Source: Stappia indica
GTDB lineage: Bacteria > Pseudomonadota > Alphaproteobacteria > Rhizobiales > Stappiaceae
Length of the DNA stretch: 64,000 nt
Direction of reading: 5' to 3'
NCBI RefSeq assembly: GCF_009789575.1
Contig: NZ_CP046908.1
Coordinates: forward strand, 2,397,001 to 2,461,000
Shown: piece after piece, positions 9,049 through 17,598 of the stretch
Layout: every line of letters starts with the position of its first letter
Numbering within the stretch: position 1 is the first letter of the stretch
Translations under genes and position numbers: made by a program
Notes under the pieces: model-generated
What the model saw: only the letters and a program-made list of their open reading frames with translations
Database searches by the model: none
Told to the model about the DNA's origin: nothing

Positions 9049-9591
9049 TCAGCCGGCAACCAGATCCTTGAGCCGCAGCAGCGCGATCCGCTCCACCTGG
9101 GCACAGGCGGTAGAAAACTCGGCAGCCCGGTCGTTGGCGATGCGGGCCTCGAAATTCTCCAGGATTTCCGCCTTGCTGCGCCCCTTCACCGCCAGGATGA
9201 AGGGAAAGCCGAAGCGGGACGTGTAAGCCTCGTTGAGGGCGGTGAAGCGCGCGCGCTCCGCATCGGTCAGCGCGTCGAGCCCGGCGGAGGCCTGCTCGCC
9301 GGCGGACTCCGCCGTCAGGCGCCTGGCCGCCGCCAGCTTGCCGGCAAGATCGGGATGCGCCCGCAGGACGGCGAGCCGCTCGTCCTCGCTCGCCGCGCGG
9401 AACTCCGCAACCAGCCGGGCATGCAGCCCCTCGGCCGTGTCGGCGTCGGAGGCCAGCCCCTTCGCAAGCGCCCGCTCGGCGATCCACGGCGAATGTTCGA
9501 AGACCCCGCCGAACCGGGCAAGGAAGGCGGCGCGGTCCATCACTGAGGGACGCGTCGCGGAAGACGGATCGGGATGCTCGCTTGCGGTCAC
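9049..9591 (-). CDS. uraD: 2-oxo-4-hydroxy-4-carboxy-5-ureidoimidazoline (OHCU) decarboxylase
   Basis: A 180-residue protein of the UraD family, which decarboxylates OHCU to S-allantoin after urate oxidation. The catalytic-histidine segment LRAHPDLAGKL and the FGFPFILAVKGRSKAEIL segment (followed by LENFEARIANDRAAEF) are the two hallmark regions. The frame can open at a GTG at 9591, which has GGAGA upstream, or at an ATG at 9540 (MDRAAFLARFGG), where homologous proteins usually begin; the core is complete either way. A long dyad at 9642-9668 lies in its presumed promoter region. It works between PuuD (11111-12343) and allantoicase; no uraH is visible here. Confidence 0.92.
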   Translation of the reverse strand: MTASEHPDPSSATRPSVMDRAAFLARFGGVFEHSPWIAERALAKGLASDADTAEGLHARLVAEFRAASEDERLAVLRAHPDLAGKLAAARRLTAESAGEQASAGLDALTDAERARFTALNEAYTSRFGFPFILAVKGRSKAEILENFEARIANDRAAEFSTACAQVERIALLRLKDLVAG

Positions 9592-9641
9592 GGAAGGGTC
9601 TCCGGATGGGTTCGTCTATTGGTAATGCAAAACAATGATCC

Positions 9642-9668
9642 TCTCTTTCAAAATTTTCTTGAAAGAGA
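9642..9668. promoter_or_regulatory. Palindromic operator candidate upstream of uraD
   Basis: A perfect 10-bp inverted repeat (TCTCTTTCAA / TTGAAAGAGA) around a 7-base centre, about 50 bp upstream of the uraD start. Read on the minus strand its core TCAAGAAAATTTTGA matches 14 of 15 bases of the palindrome at 10919-10933 between lysR and puuD. The sharing of a core within one pathway points to a common regulator, plausibly the LysR protein encoded between them. Confidence 0.55.
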
Positions 9669-9755
9669 TGTCCGCCGCGCCGGGGCTTGCGGGCCTGCAC
9701 GAAACGCTCCCAGAAGCGACCTGCACTTGTCCCCGTTTGCGCGAGATTGATCCGG

Positions 9756-9810
9756 GTTTGCGACGGATTTTGCGCAGCTTTCTCGAAATCTCGCAGAATC
9801 CGTCGCAAAC
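9756..9810. repeat. 19-bp inverted repeat (strong hairpin) in uraD-lysR gap
   Basis: The arms GTTTGCGACGGATTTTGCG (9756-9774) and its complement at 9792-9810 pair at 18 of 19 positions around a 17-base loop. Outer TTTGCGC / GCGCAAA blocks at 9736-9742 and 9813-9819 could extend pairing. It lies between lysR (ending 9980, minus) and uraD (minus). There is no T-run, so it is not a classical terminator; RNA structure or a protein-binding dyad are both possible. Confidence 0.6.
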
Positions 9811-9979
9811 TGGCGCAAATTCCGCCGATTTCAGCGAAAATTTCAACCGGATTTCGGTTCTTTTCGGTACGCACGGGGATAGATTCCGCCTCGATTTGCC
9901 CCCTCGCCGGCAGGGAAACGGCCCTTGCAGCGGATTTACACCCGCACCACTCCCGGCCCGGCATGCAGCCAATCCCCCC

Positions 9980-10900
9980 TCAATCTCCGGCAAGGGCGGC
10001 ATCGACCGCCGCCTTGCAGCGCGCTGTCACGAAGTCGATGAACAGGCGGATCTTCGGATCCTGGTAGCGCTTGTGCGGGTAAAGGCAGGCGAGCTGCACC
10101 GGCAGCGGCGGCGTCGCCCGGCAGACCTCGACCAGCCGCCCGGCCCGCAGGTGATGCGCCACCTCGAACAGCGGCTTGTTGACGATGCCGCAGCCGGCAA
10201 GCGCCCAATCGGTGAGCACGTCGCCGTCGTCCGATTCGAACGGCCCCGACACCTCGTACCGCTCCGGCCCGCCCGGCTCCTTGAGCGTCCAGTTGAATTC
10301 GCTGGTGCCGGGAAAGCGCAGCAGCAGGCAGGAATGGCGGCCGCGCACCAGCTCCGCGCCGCTTTCCGGCGTGCCGTGGGCGGCCAGATAGTCGGGCGCG
10401 GCGCACAGCACCCGCGCGCAGTCGACGACGGGGCGCATCTTCAGGGCCGAATCGGCCGGCTGGCCCAGCACGAAGGCGATATCCAGCCCCTCGCCCAGCA
10501 CGTCGACCTTGCGGTCGGACAGCCGCAGCCGCACGTCGATATCCGGATATTCCGCCTTGAACGCCGGGATCAAGGGCGCCACCAGCCGCCGGCCGAGGCC
10601 GAGCGGTGCGGCCACGAAGATCGAGCCGCGCGGATGGCGGGCGACATCGGCCACCGCCGCCTCCGCCTCCTCGATGGCGTCGAGGATCTTCACCGCGCCC
10701 TTGTAGAAGATCGAGCCGTGCTCGGTCGGCGTCAGCTTGCGCGTCGTGCGGTTGAACAGGCGCACGCCGAGATGCTTTTCCAGCTCGCCGATGCGGCTGG
10801 ACACCACCGCCGGCGAGACCCGCTGGTCCCGCGCCGCCGCCGACATCGAGCCGAGATCGACAGCCCGCACGAAAACCCGGAGAGTGTTCACATAGGACAT
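9980..10900 (-). CDS. LysR-family transcriptional regulator
   Basis: A 306-residue LysR-type regulator: N-terminal winged helix-turn-helix (about residues 6-65, GSMSAAARDQRVSPAVVSSR then GVRLFNRTTRKLTPTEHG) and a periplasmic-binding-like effector domain from about 90 onward (IPAFKAEYPDIDVRLRLSDR). It sits between uraD and the divergent puuD, the classic arrangement of a LysR regulator next to its target. I infer that it controls urate/allantoin degradation; the effector is unknown. The start codon at 10900 leaves a 210-bp divergent gap with two dyads (10919-10933, 10951-10972) suited to LysR binding. Confidence 0.92.
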   Translation of the reverse strand: MSYVNTLRVFVRAVDLGSMSAAARDQRVSPAVVSSRIGELEKHLGVRLFNRTTRKLTPTEHGSIFYKGAVKILDAIEEAEAAVADVARHPRGSIFVAAPLGLGRRLVAPLIPAFKAEYPDIDVRLRLSDRKVDVLGEGLDIAFVLGQPADSALKMRPVVDCARVLCAAPDYLAAHGTPESGAELVRGRHSCLLLRFPGTSEFNWTLKEPGGPERYEVSGPFESDDGDVLTDWALAGCGIVNKPLFEVAHHLRAGRLVEVCRATPPLPVQLACLYPHKRYQDPKIRLFIDFVTARCKAAVDAALAGD

Positions 10901-10918
10901 GGGATGCCCTTACCGCCC

Positions 10919-10933
10919 TCAAGAAAATCTTGA
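10919..10933. promoter_or_regulatory. Palindromic operator candidate between lysR and puuD
   Basis: TCAAGAAAATCTTGA is a perfect 6-bp inverted repeat around AAA, placed 18 bp upstream of the lysR start codon on its transcribed side. The same core occurs upstream of uraD (9648-9662). A second dyad, CGCGA...TCGCG at 10951-10972, lies further into the gap. Confidence 0.55.
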
Positions 10934-11110
10934 TAGTGATCGAAGCATATCGCGACTTTTTTGCAAATCGCGGATCTGTCACTCTCGCGCGAAATCCGGC
11001 AGCGCGGCCCGCGGACGGTTGGCACGTTTCGTGATTGGACTTTGCGCCGAGCGGGCGCGGGCCCGTCGGGCGCGCGGCGCACCTCGAGTGCCCCAAGGAG
11101 GGAGAGAATC

Positions 11111-12343
11111 ATGGAAGTGGCGATTGCCTGGGACTGGCTGGCCTTTGCCTTGCGCTGGCTGCATGTGGTGACGGCCATCGCCTGGATCGGCTCGTCCTTC
11201 TATTTCATCGCCCTCGATCTGGGCTTGCGCAAGGCGCCCGACCTTCCCCCTGGCGCCCATGGCGAGGAATGGCAGGTCCATGGCGGCGGCTTCTACCATA
11301 TTCGCAAGTATCTGGTGGCGCCCGCCACCCTTCCCGAGCACCTGACCTGGTTCAAGTGGGAGAGCTACGCCACCTGGCTCTCGGGCTTCGCGCTGATGTG
11401 CGTCGTCTATTATGCCGGCGCCGATCTCTACATGATCGACCCCGCGGTGATGGAGATGTCGCGCTCCGGCGCCATTGCGCTCTCCATCGCCTCCATCGCC
11501 TTCGGCTGGATCGTCTACGATCTGCTCTGCCGCTCGCCGCTCGGGCTCAGCACCACCGGCTTGATGCTGCTGCTCTACGTCGTGCTGGTCGCCATGGCCT
11601 GGGGCTACACCCAGGTCTTCACGGGCCGCGCCGCCTTCCTGCATCTGGGCGCCTTCACCGCCACCATCATGTCGGCAAACGTCTTCCTGCTGATCATCCC
11701 CAACCAGAAGAAGGTGGTCGCCGCGCTTCTGGCGGGCGAGACGCCGGACCCGGCGCTCGGGGCCCAGGCCAAGCAGCGCTCGCTGCACAACAATTACCTC
11801 ACTCTCCCCGTCGTCTTCCTGATGCTGTCCAATCATTATCCCCTGGCCTTCGCGACGCAGTACAATTGGGCGATTGCCTCGCTGGTTTTCCTGATGGGCG
11901 TCACCATCCGGCACTTCTTCAACAGCACCCACGCCCGCAAGGATGCGCCGTGGTGGACCTGGTTCGTCACCGCCGCGCTCTTCCTCGCCGTCGTCTGGCT
12001 GTCGACCCTGCGCCCCGGCGAGGAGGCGAGCGACACGGCGGAACGCACCCACCGGCTGCCGCCGCAGATCGCCCGCTTCGTCGAGGACGAGCATTTCGAG
12101 GCGGCGCGCGACACGGTGCTGACGCGTTGCTCCATGTGCCATGCGGCCGAGCCCTTGTGGGAGGGAATGGCGGCGGCGCCCAAGGGCGTGCGGCTGGAAA
12201 GCGACGCGGAGATCGCCGAGCATGCCCGCGAGATCTACCTGCAGGCCGGCATCACCCACGCCATGCCGCCGGCCAACGTGACCTATATCGAACCGGACGA
12301 GCGCGCCGTTCTCGCCGCCTGGTATCGCAGCGCCACCCGCTGA
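11111..12343 (+). CDS. puuD: Urate hydroxylase/oxidase PuuD (membrane, cytochrome c fused)
   Basis: A 410-residue protein of the PuuD family, an integral-membrane urate oxidase with a C-terminal cytochrome c domain that oxidises urate to 5-hydroxyisourate and passes electrons to the respiratory chain. The first half has about eight membrane helices beginning LRWLHVVTAIAWIGSSFYFI, with the family segments HGGGFYHIRKYLVAP and LHNNYLTLPVVFLMLSNHYP. The haem c motif CSMCH is at about residue 340, after the last helix. The ATG at 11111 follows AGGAGGGAGAG; longer frames upstream read through the promoter region. It is divergent from lysR and completes the pathway with uraD and allantoicase. Confidence 0.93.
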   Translation: MEVAIAWDWLAFALRWLHVVTAIAWIGSSFYFIALDLGLRKAPDLPPGAHGEEWQVHGGGFYHIRKYLVAPATLPEHLTWFKWESYATWLSGFALMCVVYYAGADLYMIDPAVMEMSRSGAIALSIASIAFGWIVYDLLCRSPLGLSTTGLMLLLYVVLVAMAWGYTQVFTGRAAFLHLGAFTATIMSANVFLLIIPNQKKVVAALLAGETPDPALGAQAKQRSLHNNYLTLPVVFLMLSNHYPLAFATQYNWAIASLVFLMGVTIRHFFNSTHARKDAPWWTWFVTAALFLAVVWLSTLRPGEEASDTAERTHRLPPQIARFVEDEHFEAARDTVLTRCSMCHAAEPLWEGMAAAPKGVRLESDAEIAEHAREIYLQAGITHAMPPANVTYIEPDERAVLAAWYRSATR

Positions 12344-12557
12344 CCGGGCGCCCACCGGGTGTGCAGTTGCCCGAAAGACTTGCAATCTGTCCCCGGCCGG
12401 TGGATTGCCGATCCGTTTCGTATTAAGAAGATCCCATCATCAACAGGGATCCGCCCCGGCCGAAACGTCATCGACGTTCTTCGGCGCGCCGACGTATTTT
12501 TCATACGGAATATCGCGGTGCGCGGGTCCCGAACCTGACGGGAGGGACGACAGCACG

Positions 12558-13568
12558 ATGACGGTTCTGACAGAGGCCGAGGATATCTCGGACATCGCTT
12601 TCGGCTACATGGGATCGAAGGCGCTGTTCGCCGCGCTCCACTTCGGGGTCTTCACCCAGCTGGGCGAAGGCCCGGCCTCCGCCGACGATCTCGCCCCCAG
12701 GATCGGCCTGCCGCGTGAACGCTGCCGCACCCTGATGACCGCCCTCACCTCGCTCGGCCTGACCGGGATCCGGGATGGGCGCTATGCGAATTCCCCCGCC
12801 GCCGAGCGGTTCCTGGTCAAGGGCGCCCGCCACGACTTCGGCGACTACCTGCGCCTGCAGGTCGGCCAGCAGATGTACCCGCTGATGGACCAGATCGAAC
12901 CGGCGCTGGCCGGCGAGCTGCCGCAGGAGGCGACCGCCTCCTATGACGACTGGTTCTCCGACCCGGACGAGGCCCGCCTCTACTCCGAGAGCCAGCATGC
13001 CGGCTCGCTCGGCCCGGCGCGCGGCCTTGCCAAGCGGGTCGACCTTTCGGCGGCGCGCAGCCTGCTCGATGTCGGCGGCGGCACCGGCGCTTTCGCCATC
13101 ACCCTGTGCAAGGCCTTCCCGCAGCTGTCGGCAACGCTGGTCGAGTTTCCCAATGTCGCGGATATCGGCGAGGGCTTCGTCGCCCGCGCCGGCCTGTCGA
13201 AGCGCATTACCTACCGACGCGGCAACGCGCTCGAGGCCGAGTGGCCCAAGAACCAGGACGCGGTGCTGATGTCCTATCTCCTGTCCGGTGTGCCCGATCA
13301 TGCCCATGACGATCTCTTCGCCCGCGCCTTCGCGCATCTGGCGCCCGGCGGGTTGCTGATGATCCACGACTTCGTCGTCGATGCCGACCGCAAGGGCCCG
13401 CGCAACACCGCCCTGTGGCAGCTCCAGCACACCGCCTTCACGCCCGAGGCCCGCTCGATCGCCGACGACTGGCTGGCCAAGCGGCTCACAGCCGCCGGCT
13501 TTGCCGACGTCTCGGTCGAGCCGCTGATCCCCGGCATGACCAAGCTGGCGCTGGGGCGCCGCCCCTGA
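12558..13568 (+). CDS. SAM-dependent methyltransferase (O-methyltransferase, dimerisation-domain type)
   Basis: A 336-residue protein with the two-domain plan of plant-type/BchU-like O-methyltransferases: an N-terminal winged-helix dimerisation domain (about 10-95, ALHFGVFTQLGEGPASADDL) and a Rossmann domain with SAM motif I LLDVGGGTGAF at about 168-178, followed by ATLVEFPNV and LAPGGLLMIHDFV. It has no signal peptide and is presumably cytosolic. The substrate cannot be told; small hydroxylated aromatics or tetrapyrrole/carotenoid intermediates are the known substrates of this superfamily. The start at 12558 follows CGGGAGGGACGA. It stands alone, 214 bp after puuD. Confidence 0.85.
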   Translation: MTVLTEAEDISDIAFGYMGSKALFAALHFGVFTQLGEGPASADDLAPRIGLPRERCRTLMTALTSLGLTGIRDGRYANSPAAERFLVKGARHDFGDYLRLQVGQQMYPLMDQIEPALAGELPQEATASYDDWFSDPDEARLYSESQHAGSLGPARGLAKRVDLSAARSLLDVGGGTGAFAITLCKAFPQLSATLVEFPNVADIGEGFVARAGLSKRITYRRGNALEAEWPKNQDAVLMSYLLSGVPDHAHDDLFARAFAHLAPGGLLMIHDFVVDADRKGPRNTALWQLQHTAFTPEARSIADDWLAKRLTAAGFADVSVEPLIPGMTKLALGRRP

Positions 13569-13579
13569 TCCCGCGCGAC

Positions 13580-13621
13580 GCGCCACCCTGCAGGCGATGC
13601 AAGCCTGCAACAGGGTGGCGC
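13580..13621. terminator. Strong hairpin downstream of methyltransferase gene
   Basis: An 11-bp perfect stem (GCGCCACCCTG / CAGGGTGGCGC) with a nested CAGGC/GCCTG stem inside starts 11 bp after the methyltransferase stop. No T-run follows, so termination is inferred only from position and stability. Confidence 0.4.
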
Positions 13622-13728
13622 AAGCCGGTCACATTGCTGCGAAATCGCTTCGCGGTAAGGGTTCCGTCAGCTAAACCGGACTATAGAAGACCAGACACAG
13701 ACCGATTTCCGGAGCCGGCTGGACCGCC

Positions 13729-14559
13729 ATGCGCAAGAACACCTTCGTTTCCGCCCTTACCGCCGCCGCCATTCTGGCCGGCGCGAGCCTGGCCGCTCCG
13801 GCGGCTCTCGCCCAGGACGGCATGGCAGCGCCGCAGGACATGCCCCTGCCGTCCCGGCAGTATGTCATCGACGTCGGCGTCGGCGCGCTGGTCTCGCCGA
13901 GATACGAAGGCGCGGACAGGATGATGGTCTCGCCGCTGCCGATCATCTCGGTCGGCCGGTTCTACCTGCCGGGCTTCGGCCAGGTCAGCGACGGTGAAAA
14001 GACCACCCGCGGCGTCTTCTTCTTCCCCTCGTTCAGCTTCGTGGGCGAGCGCAAGGCCTCCGACAGCGTCAAGCTGACCGGCACCAACAAGATCGACTGG
14101 GCGCTGGAACTCGGCCTCGGCGCCGGCTTCCGCTACGACTGGTTCCGCGCCTTCGTCGAGCTGCGCCAGGGCATCAACGGCCATACGGGCCAGGTCGGCC
14201 AGGTCGGCGCCGATGTCATCCTGAACCCGCTGGAGCGGTTGGAAATCGCCTTCGGTCCCCGTGCCGACTTCGCCAGCGGCGATTACATGAGCACCTATTT
14301 CGGCGTCACCGCCGCCGAGGCGGCCGCCTCGCTCGGCAACCTGACCGCCTACAAGGCCAGCGGCGGCTTCAAGTCGATCGGCCTTTCGGCGCGTGCCAGC
14401 TATGCGGTCACCGACACCACCGCGCTGCACCTGCAGGCCGGCTGGGACCGCTATATCGGCGATGCCCGCAAGAGCCCGATCGTCCGCCGCGGCCACGAAA
14501 ACCAGTTCACCATCGGCGCCGGCGTCACCTACCGCTTCTCCTTCGACCTGTTCAACTGA
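13729..14559 (+). CDS. MipA/OmpV family outer-membrane protein
   Basis: A 276-residue precursor. Residues 1-28 are a signal peptide (basic start, hydrophobic core, cleavage after AALA). The mature part shows alternating beta-strands of a 12-strand MipA/OmpV barrel, beginning VIDVGVGALVSPRYEGAD, with YLPGFGQVSDGE and a C-terminal strand ending in an aromatic (TYRFSFDLFN), as required for outer-membrane assembly. In E. coli MipA scaffolds peptidoglycan enzymes, and other members are porins or adhesins; the role here is not determined. It precedes the DNA glycosylase gene by 34 bp. Confidence 0.9.
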   Translation: MRKNTFVSALTAAAILAGASLAAPAALAQDGMAAPQDMPLPSRQYVIDVGVGALVSPRYEGADRMMVSPLPIISVGRFYLPGFGQVSDGEKTTRGVFFFPSFSFVGERKASDSVKLTGTNKIDWALELGLGAGFRYDWFRAFVELRQGINGHTGQVGQVGADVILNPLERLEIAFGPRADFASGDYMSTYFGVTAAEAAASLGNLTAYKASGGFKSIGLSARASYAVTDTTALHLQAGWDRYIGDARKSPIVRRGHENQFTIGAGVTYRFSFDLFN

Positions 14560-14593
14560 GTCGGACCGCCCGTTTCACGGCCCCGGCGGACCG

Positions 14594-15247
14594 ATGACGC
14601 AAGTCCCCGCCCGGATCGACGACGAGCATGACCTCGCCGCGGGTCTTCGGGAGCTTCTGGCCATCGCGCCGGATCTCGGCCGCCTGGCAGCGGCCGGCGA
14701 CCCGCTGCCGCTGCGCCGCCATCCCCCGACCTTTGCCGAGCTTGCCCGCATCGTCACCGCCCAGCAGGTGTCGCTGGCGAGCGCCGCTGCCATCTACGGC
14801 CGGCTTGAAACGCTGATCGCCCCCTTCGATGCCGAGACCGTCCTGCGCCTGAGCGACGACGAGCTCGGCCAGGCGGGTCTGTCGCGGGCCAAGATCGCGG
14901 CGTTCCGGGCGGTGTCGGAAGCCATCGCCGACGGCCTCGATCTCGCCGGCCTCATCCGCCTGCCGGCGGAGGACGCCCGCGCCCGCCTCGTTTCCTTACG
15001 CGGCATCGGGCCGTGGACGGCGGATGTCTTCCTGCTGTTCTGCGCCGGGCACCCGGATGTCTTTCCCGCCGGCGATGTCGCCCTGCAGGAAGCCTTGCGC
15101 GACGCCCTCGCGCTCGATGCCCGCCCCGGCACCCGCGAGGCCGAACGGCTGGCCCGGCGCTGGTCGCCCTGGCGCGGCGTCGCGGCCCGGCTGCTTTGGG
15201 CGCATTACCGCCGCCTTACCGGCCGCGGGACCGGCCTGCCGGTCTGA
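14594..15247 (+). CDS. DNA-3-methyladenine glycosylase (AlkA-like HhH-GPD)
   Basis: A 217-residue base-excision repair enzyme that removes alkylated purines. It has the helix-hairpin-helix-GPD fold: TFAELARIVTAQQVSLASA at about 40-60, hairpin LRGIGPWTADVFLLF at about 135-150, and the catalytic aspartate in FPAGDVALQEAL (Asp about 161). It lacks the N-terminal beta domain of E. coli AlkA and so matches the shorter bacterial glycosylase II group. The ATG at 14594 overlaps no other gene. It may be read through from the MipA-like gene 34 bp upstream. Confidence 0.9.
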   Translation: MTQVPARIDDEHDLAAGLRELLAIAPDLGRLAAAGDPLPLRRHPPTFAELARIVTAQQVSLASAAAIYGRLETLIAPFDAETVLRLSDDELGQAGLSRAKIAAFRAVSEAIADGLDLAGLIRLPAEDARARLVSLRGIGPWTADVFLLFCAGHPDVFPAGDVALQEALRDALALDARPGTREAERLARRWSPWRGVAARLLWAHYRRLTGRGTGLPV

Positions 15248-15655
15248 TCAGGCCCTGCTGCCGGCTTGGCTGTTGCCGTCTTCGGTATCGGTCTTGCTCA
15301 GCGCTGCGCGCGCCGCCTCCCGGTGCTCCTCGCGCATGTAGCGGCCGATCAGGGCGAGCACGCCGAGCAGGATGCTGGCGTCGTCCGTGAAGCCGATGCC
15401 GAGGATGGCGTCGGGGATGATGTCGAAGGGTATGACGAAATAGGCAAGGCCGGCGAAGATCGTACCGCGCACGCGCACCGGCGTTGCCGGATCGACGGCG
15501 CAATAATAGGCGGCGATCACGTCCTCCATGAAGGGGATCTGCCGCGCCGCCTTGCGCGCCACCTTGAAGAGGCGCGCGCCGACCCGCTCCTCGCGACCCT
15601 TTTCGGGGCCGAGGATTTCCGGATCGATGCCGAGATCGTCGTAACGTGCCGCCAT
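15248..15655 (-). CDS. YkvA-family (DUF1232) membrane protein
   Basis: A 135-residue protein with the DUF1232 core: [16 protein letters not shown], then [22 protein letters not shown], which is the diagnostic Y-x-x-x-P-x-D-x-I-P-D pattern, and a second hydrophobic helix. The function of the family is unknown; the pattern suggests a small inner-membrane protein. The start was set at the ATG at 15655 because AAGGAGA lies eight bases upstream, and not at the earlier ATGs. It is convergent with the glycosylase gene, with no gap. Confidence 0.85.
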   Translation of the reverse strand: MAARYDDLGIDPEILGPEKGREERVGARLFKVARKAARQIPFMEDVIAAYYCAVDPATPVRVRGTIFAGLAYFVIPFDIIPDAILGIGFTDDASILLGVLALIGRYMREEHREAARAALSKTDTEDGNSQAGSRA

Positions 15656-15756
15656 GCCTGCCGTCTCCTTGCCGGACCTTGCGAAGGTCCTGCGGACAGC
15701 CCCCATCACGGGCCGAAATGGCCCGCTTTTTACCCCATGCGTGGGCCGAAACGGCC

Positions 15757-15786
15757 CGCGCCCGCCCCTTATGTGGGGCGGGCGCG
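15757..15786. terminator. GC-rich hairpin between purH and DUF1232 gene
   Basis: A perfect 12-bp stem (CGCGCCCGCCCC / GGGGCGGGCGCG) with a six-base loop. Two shorter GGGCC...GGCCC hairpins follow toward 15709. On the plus strand GTGTGTTTT follows. The position 55 bp past the purH stop suggests a purH terminator or attenuating structure. Confidence 0.5.
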
Positions 15787-15841
15787 GTGTGTTTTCAAAG
15801 AGGCAGGCAGGGAGGCCCCGAGCAGGCCTTCATGAATACCG

Positions 15842-17458
15842 TCAGTGGCGGAAGTGCCGCATGCCGGTGAAGACCATGGCGAGCCCGGCCTCGTCGGCCG
15901 CCGCGATCACTTCCGCATCGCGCATCGAGCCGCCCGGCTGGATCACCGCCGTCGCCCCGGCGGCCGCTGCCGCCAGAAGACCGTCGGCGAAGGGGAAGAA
16001 GGCATCGGACGCCACCACCGAGCCGATGGTGTTCGGCCGGTCGGCGCCGGCCGCCTCCGCCGCGTCCTCGGCCTTGCGCGCGGCGATCCGGGCACTGTCG
16101 ATGCGGCTCATCTGGCCGGCGCCGATGCCGGCGGTCGCGCCCTCGCGCACATAGACGATGGCGTTCGACTTGACGTGCTTGGCGACGCGGAAGGCGAACT
16201 TGAGGTCGGCCATTTCCTGCTCGGTCGGGGCGCGCTTCGTCACCACCTTGAGGTCGAGATCCTCCACCGTGCCGGTGTCGCGGTCCTGCACCAGGAGGCC
16301 GCCGGCGACCGACTTGACGATACGCGCGCCGGCGCGCGGATCGGCGAGCCCGCCGGTGATCAGCAGGCGCAGGTTCTTCTTTGCCGCCACGATGGCGAGC
16401 GCCTCGTCGCTGGCCTCCGGCGCGATGATCACCTCGGTGAAGATCTTGACGATCTCCTCGGCCGCGGCCGCATCCAGCTTGCTGTTGAGCGCGACGATGC
16501 CGCCGAAGGCCGAGACCGGGTCGCAGGCCAGCGCCTTCAGATAGGCGTCCTTGAGGCTTGCGCCCGTGGCGACGCCGCAAGGGTTGGCGTGCTTGATGAT
16601 GGCGACCGCCGGCGACACGCCCGGATCGAACTCGCTGACCAGCTCGAACGCGGCGTCCGTGTCGTTGATGTTGTTGTAGGACAGTTCCTTGCCCTGCACC
16701 TGGCGGGCGGTGGCGACGCCGAAGCGGCGCTCCGGCGTCAGGTAGAACGCCGCCTTCTGATGCGGGTTCTCGCCGTAGCGCATGACGGAAGCGAGACGGC
16801 CGCCGAAGGCCACATGGGCCGGCGCGTCCTCGCCGATGGCGGCGGCGAACCAGTTGGAAACCGCCGCGTCATAGGCCGCCGTGCGGGCGAAGGCCTTCTG
16901 TGCCAGCCGCTTGCGCAGCGCCAGCGGCACCTTGCCCTCGTGCTCGCCGAGCGCCTCGATCACCTCGCCATAGTCGGCCGGATCGCTGACCATCGTCACA
17001 TAGGCGTGGTTCTTGGCCGCCGCGCGGGTCATCGCCGGGCCGCCGATGTCGATGTTCTCGATGGCGAGCGCGAAGTCGGCGCCGGAGGCGACCGTCTCCT
17101 CGAAGGGATAGAGATTGACGCAGACGAGGTCGATGCCGGTGATGCCGTGTTCCTGCATGGCCGTGGCATGCTCGGCATCGTCGCGGATGGCGAGCAGCCC
17201 GCCATGCACGGCCGGATGCAGCGTCTTGACGCGCCCGTCCATGATCTCGGGAAAGCCGGTGACCTCCGAAATGTCGAGCACCTTCAGCCCGGCATCAGCC
17301 AGCGTCTTGCGCGTGCCGCCGGTCGAGACCAGCTCGACGCCGAGCCCTGCAAGCGCGGTCGCGAACTCGATGAGGCCTGTCTTGTCGGAGACGGAGAGCA
17401 GGGCGCGCCTGACGGGAACGAGATCGGGAACGGGAATGCGTTTCGACACCACGGCCAT
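15842..17458 (-). CDS. purH: Bifunctional AICAR transformylase / IMP cyclohydrolase
   Basis: A 538-residue PurH, which performs the last two steps of IMP synthesis. The N-terminal cyclohydrolase domain starts [17 protein letters not shown] and includes GTRKTL and [15 protein letters not shown]. The C-terminal transformylase domain contains [12 protein letters not shown] and the active-site motif IKHANPCG near residue 288, and ends GMRHFRH, as is normal. The start at the ATG at 17458 gives the standard length; the frame stays open 831 bp further upstream, but that part is shadow of the next gene. It follows the heparinase-like gene, an order conserved in Hyphomicrobiales. Confidence 0.96.
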   Translation of the reverse strand: MAVVSKRIPVPDLVPVRRALLSVSDKTGLIEFATALAGLGVELVSTGGTRKTLADAGLKVLDISEVTGFPEIMDGRVKTLHPAVHGGLLAIRDDAEHATAMQEHGITGIDLVCVNLYPFEETVASGADFALAIENIDIGGPAMTRAAAKNHAYVTMVSDPADYGEVIEALGEHEGKVPLALRKRLAQKAFARTAAYDAAVSNWFAAAIGEDAPAHVAFGGRLASVMRYGENPHQKAAFYLTPERRFGVATARQVQGKELSYNNINDTDAAFELVSEFDPGVSPAVAIIKHANPCGVATGASLKDAYLKALACDPVSAFGGIVALNSKLDAAAAEEIVKIFTEVIIAPEASDEALAIVAAKKNLRLLITGGLADPRAGARIVKSVAGGLLVQDRDTGTVEDLDLKVVTKRAPTEQEMADLKFAFRVAKHVKSNAIVYVREGATAGIGAGQMSRIDSARIAARKAEDAAEAAGADRPNTIGSVVASDAFFPFADGLLAAAAAGATAVIQPGGSMRDAEVIAAADEAGLAMVFTGMRHFRH

Positions 17459-17598
17459 TGCGGAGGGTCCTTCGGGTTTTCGGCGGGACAGTGATCTGCG
17501 TGCGCCTAGCACGAAGCGCGGAAAACCGGAAGCCGAGGAAGGGGGATTGGGTAAAAAATGCGCAAGAGCACGGACGGTGCGGCAATGCGCGCGGGGCT

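Larger units (their letters stand above)
9592..9979. other. Intergenic region uraD-lysR with structured elements
   Basis: No credible gene. It holds a dyad operator candidate (9642-9668) and a 19-bp inverted repeat (9756-9810) listed separately. AT content rises around 9640-9665 and 9780-9870, in contrast to the flanking genes. Confidence 0.6.

Noticed and set aside
9616-10002. Minus-strand 128-codon open frame between uraD and lysR
   Set aside because: It runs through the hairpin and operator dyads, has no motif and no ribosome site; treated as non-coding.
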